Origin: Paenibacillus gyeongsangnamensis
GTDB lineage: Bacteria > Bacillota > Bacilli > Paenibacillales > NBRC-103111
Reading direction: 5' to 3'
DNA: 64,000 nt
Assembly (NCBI RefSeq): GCF_027533625.1
Contig: NZ_JAQAGZ010000013.1
Coordinates: forward strand, 165,775-229,774
Shown here: positions 62,641 through 64,000 of the stretch, piece after piece
How the letters are laid out: every line of letters begins with the position of its first letter
Position numbering within the stretch: the stretch's first letter is position 1
Made by a program: the position numbers and the translations under genes
The notes under the pieces: generated by a model
Seen by the model: only the letters and a program-made list of their open reading frames with translations
Told to the model about the DNA's origin: nothing
Database searches by the model: none

Positions 62641-62797
62641 GGCCTCGCTGAAGCTATTGCCGCGGTATGTGCCCATAGCTTCGAGGCATAGAGTAATGAC
62701 GGATATAACGATTAGGATTAAATATGGAGCAAAAAGTGGTCGCTGGTATGGTCGGTTAAGCATTCGAGTTCCAAGTACTGCCATTATCAACAATCTT

Positions 62798-63189
62798 TTA
62801 TTTTATCTTCACACCTGCCATGAAGATAATCCAACCGATCAAAAACATCCAAGGGTTCGTGCTCACAGTTCCGGCGAACAAGAACATGAGGTTCATTAGA
62901 AGTCCGAAGAATGCGGCCGCGGCAGTAAAACCCCCAAGAATCAAACCGAGACCTATCAGAAATTCTGGCAGGGCTACGTTGTTGACGAAAACGGTAAAGG
63001 TCGGATAAACGAGTTCGTTCGTCGCTTTGTCGATAATTGGCTTGGTGACTGCATTTTTTAGGAATCCACCGGAAAGCCGTCGGTAAATTTCTGCCAAGCT
63101 GCGGTAATCCATTTATATCCCAGATACAATCGAACGAAGAGCAAGAAGCCTGCGACATATTTATTTTCTCTAAGCCATTTTGCAACCAT
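62798..63189 (-). pseudogene. DoxX-family membrane protein, frameshifted
   Basis: From ATG 63189: MVAKWLRENKYVAGFLLFVR then LYLGYKWITAAWQKFTDG, a frameshift near 63083, then SGGFLKNAVTKPIIDKATN, a central NNVALPEFLIGLGLILGG and a last helix MFLIGWIIFMAGV. This is a nearly complete DoxX/TQO-type protein apart from one base and a slightly short C-terminus. Confidence 0.75.
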
Positions 63190-63317
63190 GAATATCATTC
63201 CCTAATTAAATTTTGGTGAAAACTTTCACAAAGTTTTCTGGAAGATTATGCATTACATAATCAAGATCGTTTTTATGATGGTTTTATGGTTCATTTTCCT
63301 TTCTATGTTTGCTACCT

Positions 63318-63386
63318 TTAAAACAATTCCGCAATACTACGGCCCATCGTACCAGCCCCAATGACACCTATTTTCTTAATATCCAT
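63318..63386 (-). pseudogene. N-terminal stub of a 3-hydroxyacyl-CoA dehydrogenase
   Basis: From ATG 63386 (GAGGAG upstream) the frame reads MDIKKIGVIGAGTMGRSIAE, LF and stops. The GxGxMG NAD-binding start is characteristic of 3-hydroxybutyryl-CoA dehydrogenases. Only 22 codons remain; the rest is absent. Confidence 0.55.
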
Positions 63387-63412
63387 AATATATTCACACT
63401 CCTCATAATCTC

Positions 63413-63455
63413 ATTAAATCAGAAATGGCAGCATACGACTGTGACGCTATTCACA
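63413..63455 (-). promoter_or_regulatory. Fnr-dependent promoter of the dehydrogenase stub
   Basis: Perfect TGTGA-CGCTAT-TCACA (63440-63455). On the minus strand TTTAAT (63418 to 63413) lies 37 nt from the site's upstream edge, the same geometry as the plus-strand promoters. Confidence 0.7.
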
Positions 63456-63498
63456 TAAAACCAAATAAAACGTGATAAACCCGTGCACATGTTCATGC

Positions 63499-63541
63499 AG
63501 TGATTAATTTCACATCCTTATTTATGGTCTGCAACTATACT
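63499..63541 (+). promoter_or_regulatory. Fnr-dependent promoter of the nirB remnant
   Basis: AGTGA-TTAATT-TCACA (63499-63514), 9 of 10 arm positions, starts 37 nt before TATACT (63536-63541). Confidence 0.7.
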
Positions 63542-63578
63542 GAAAGGCATAGAGCAAGTTTGACAGGAGGTCAGCTAT

Positions 63579-63790
63579 ATGAAAGCAAACTCAAAATAAA
63601 AGCTGGTACTTATGGGTAACGGAATGGCAGGTATGAGTGTCATTGAACAGATCGTAAACTTGCCCCTCAGCGCTACGATATTACGGTGGTAGGTCAGGTG
63701 CCATATCCTTGCTATAACCGAATTCAATTATCTTATGTGCGTTGGCTGAGCGTGCAAAAGGCGCGCTCTTTTAATGTAACTCAACCTTAT
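63579..63790 (+). pseudogene. 5' remnant of assimilatory/respiratory nitrite reductase large subunit (NirB-like)
   Basis: After ACAGGAGG the ATG opens MKANSK and hits TAA, then KLVLMGNGMAGMSVIEQIV continues the FAD-binding start of NirB. A further shift gives RYDITVVG-like sequence and VPYPCYNRIQLSYV, the next conserved block. The sequence then loses similarity near 63790. At least three lesions. Presence of a nirB start behind an Fnr promoter shows a lost nitrite-reduction function. Confidence 0.75.
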
Positions 63791-63833
63791 AGAGCCTGTT
63801 CAAAAAGCACCATTTCAATATTGAAAGCAGCAG

Positions 63834-63929
63834 TTTAGGGGGCTAAAAGCAACTCCAGAATTGGAAATGAAAGGTTGGTAGCTGTGATGAACAACCTTTA
63901 GCAGTACCCATTCAATTTCTCCCCCTAAA
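63834..63929. repeat. 9-bp inverted repeat at the window end
   Basis: TTTAGGGGG (63834-63842) and CCCCCTAAA (63921-63929) are perfect inverted copies 78 nt apart. They might be ends of a small insertion. No gene was recognised between 63800 and 64000. Confidence 0.35.
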
Positions 63930-64000
63930 TTTGGACAGACGTATCCCTTGTGCGGTGAATGGTTTTTTTCGGCTGCATGTTGGAAGAGCTTATCCTGCCA

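Noticed and set aside
62533..62793. An 86-codon minus-strand frame with a hydrophobic stretch, next to the DoxX remnant.
   Set aside because: It overlaps the CopA fragment in antisense and continues no recognisable DoxX sequence; no start signal was found.
63800..64000. Terminal 200 nt considered as the start of an insertion sequence because of a 9-bp inverted repeat.
   Set aside because: No transposase sequence could be recognised and the window ends; kept only as a low-confidence repeat.

Overview
The window reads as the chromosome of an endospore-forming Bacillota, most likely a Paenibacillaceae relative. The reasons are an intact sporulation factor SigK with a pro-sequence, several Lpl/Ytc-type sugar permease pairs that lack an ATPase gene, strong AGGAGG ribosome-binding sites with frequent GTG and TTG starts, a Bacillus-type Fnr with C-terminal cysteines, and a fused CydDC. 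No rRNA, tRNA or CRISPR array was seen. The taxonomic call is inference.

Layout. (1) 1-6.4 kb: pyroglutamate salvage, with a DUF979 permease end, pcp, a biotin carrier and biotin carboxylase pair, the 5-oxoprolinase genes pxpB-pxpC-pxpA and a convergent IclR regulator. (2) 6.65-10.8 kb: a MetX-like hydrolase, then a decayed stretch with an RND efflux fragment, a short kinase-like gene, enolase-superfamily and amidase tails and a transposase fragment. (3) 10.9-27.7 kb: two parallel carbohydrate modules, each with a lipoprotein binding protein and two permeases but no ATPase. The first adds a ROK regulator, a carbohydrate-binding/nitrilase fusion, a FucU-type mutarotase and an aldo/keto reductase. 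The second adds a TIM-barrel isomerase, a Gfo/Idh oxidoreductase, a 2-hydroxyacid dehydrogenase, an isochorismatase-type hydrolase and another aldo/keto reductase. (4) 27.8-32.4 kb: a four-gene sugar or polyol module (two zinc dehydrogenases, a hexulose-phosphate-synthase-like aldolase/decarboxylase, a TIM-barrel isomerase). It is bracketed by small palindromic repeats and by broken rbsC-like and fructokinase-like genes. (5) 32.7-35.9 kb: a peptidoglycan peptidase, sigK and a degenerate IS6-type element. (6) 35.9-64 kb: a low-oxygen region with cydAB and a fused cydDC, fnr, a NreABC-like sensory system, stress proteins, hemerythrin, ribosome hibernation factor, ackA, mobA, adhE, pflB and pflA.

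What ties region 6 together is a recurring TGTGA-N6-TCACA operator. In eight promoters it lies 36-38 nt (first base to first base) upstream of a readable -10 box, the geometry of direct activation by Fnr. Many of the target genes are broken (truncated haemoglobin, a universal stress protein, ackA, a 3-hydroxyacyl-CoA dehydrogenase start, nirB), as are a second fnr copy, a cytochrome c, a DoxX protein and fragments of SulP and CopA. The bd oxidase and the mixed-acid fermentation genes (adhE, pflB, pflA) are intact. This suggests that nitrate/nitrite respiration was lost while microaerobic and fermentative growth was kept. Sequencing indels are an alternative explanation for the single-base frameshifts.
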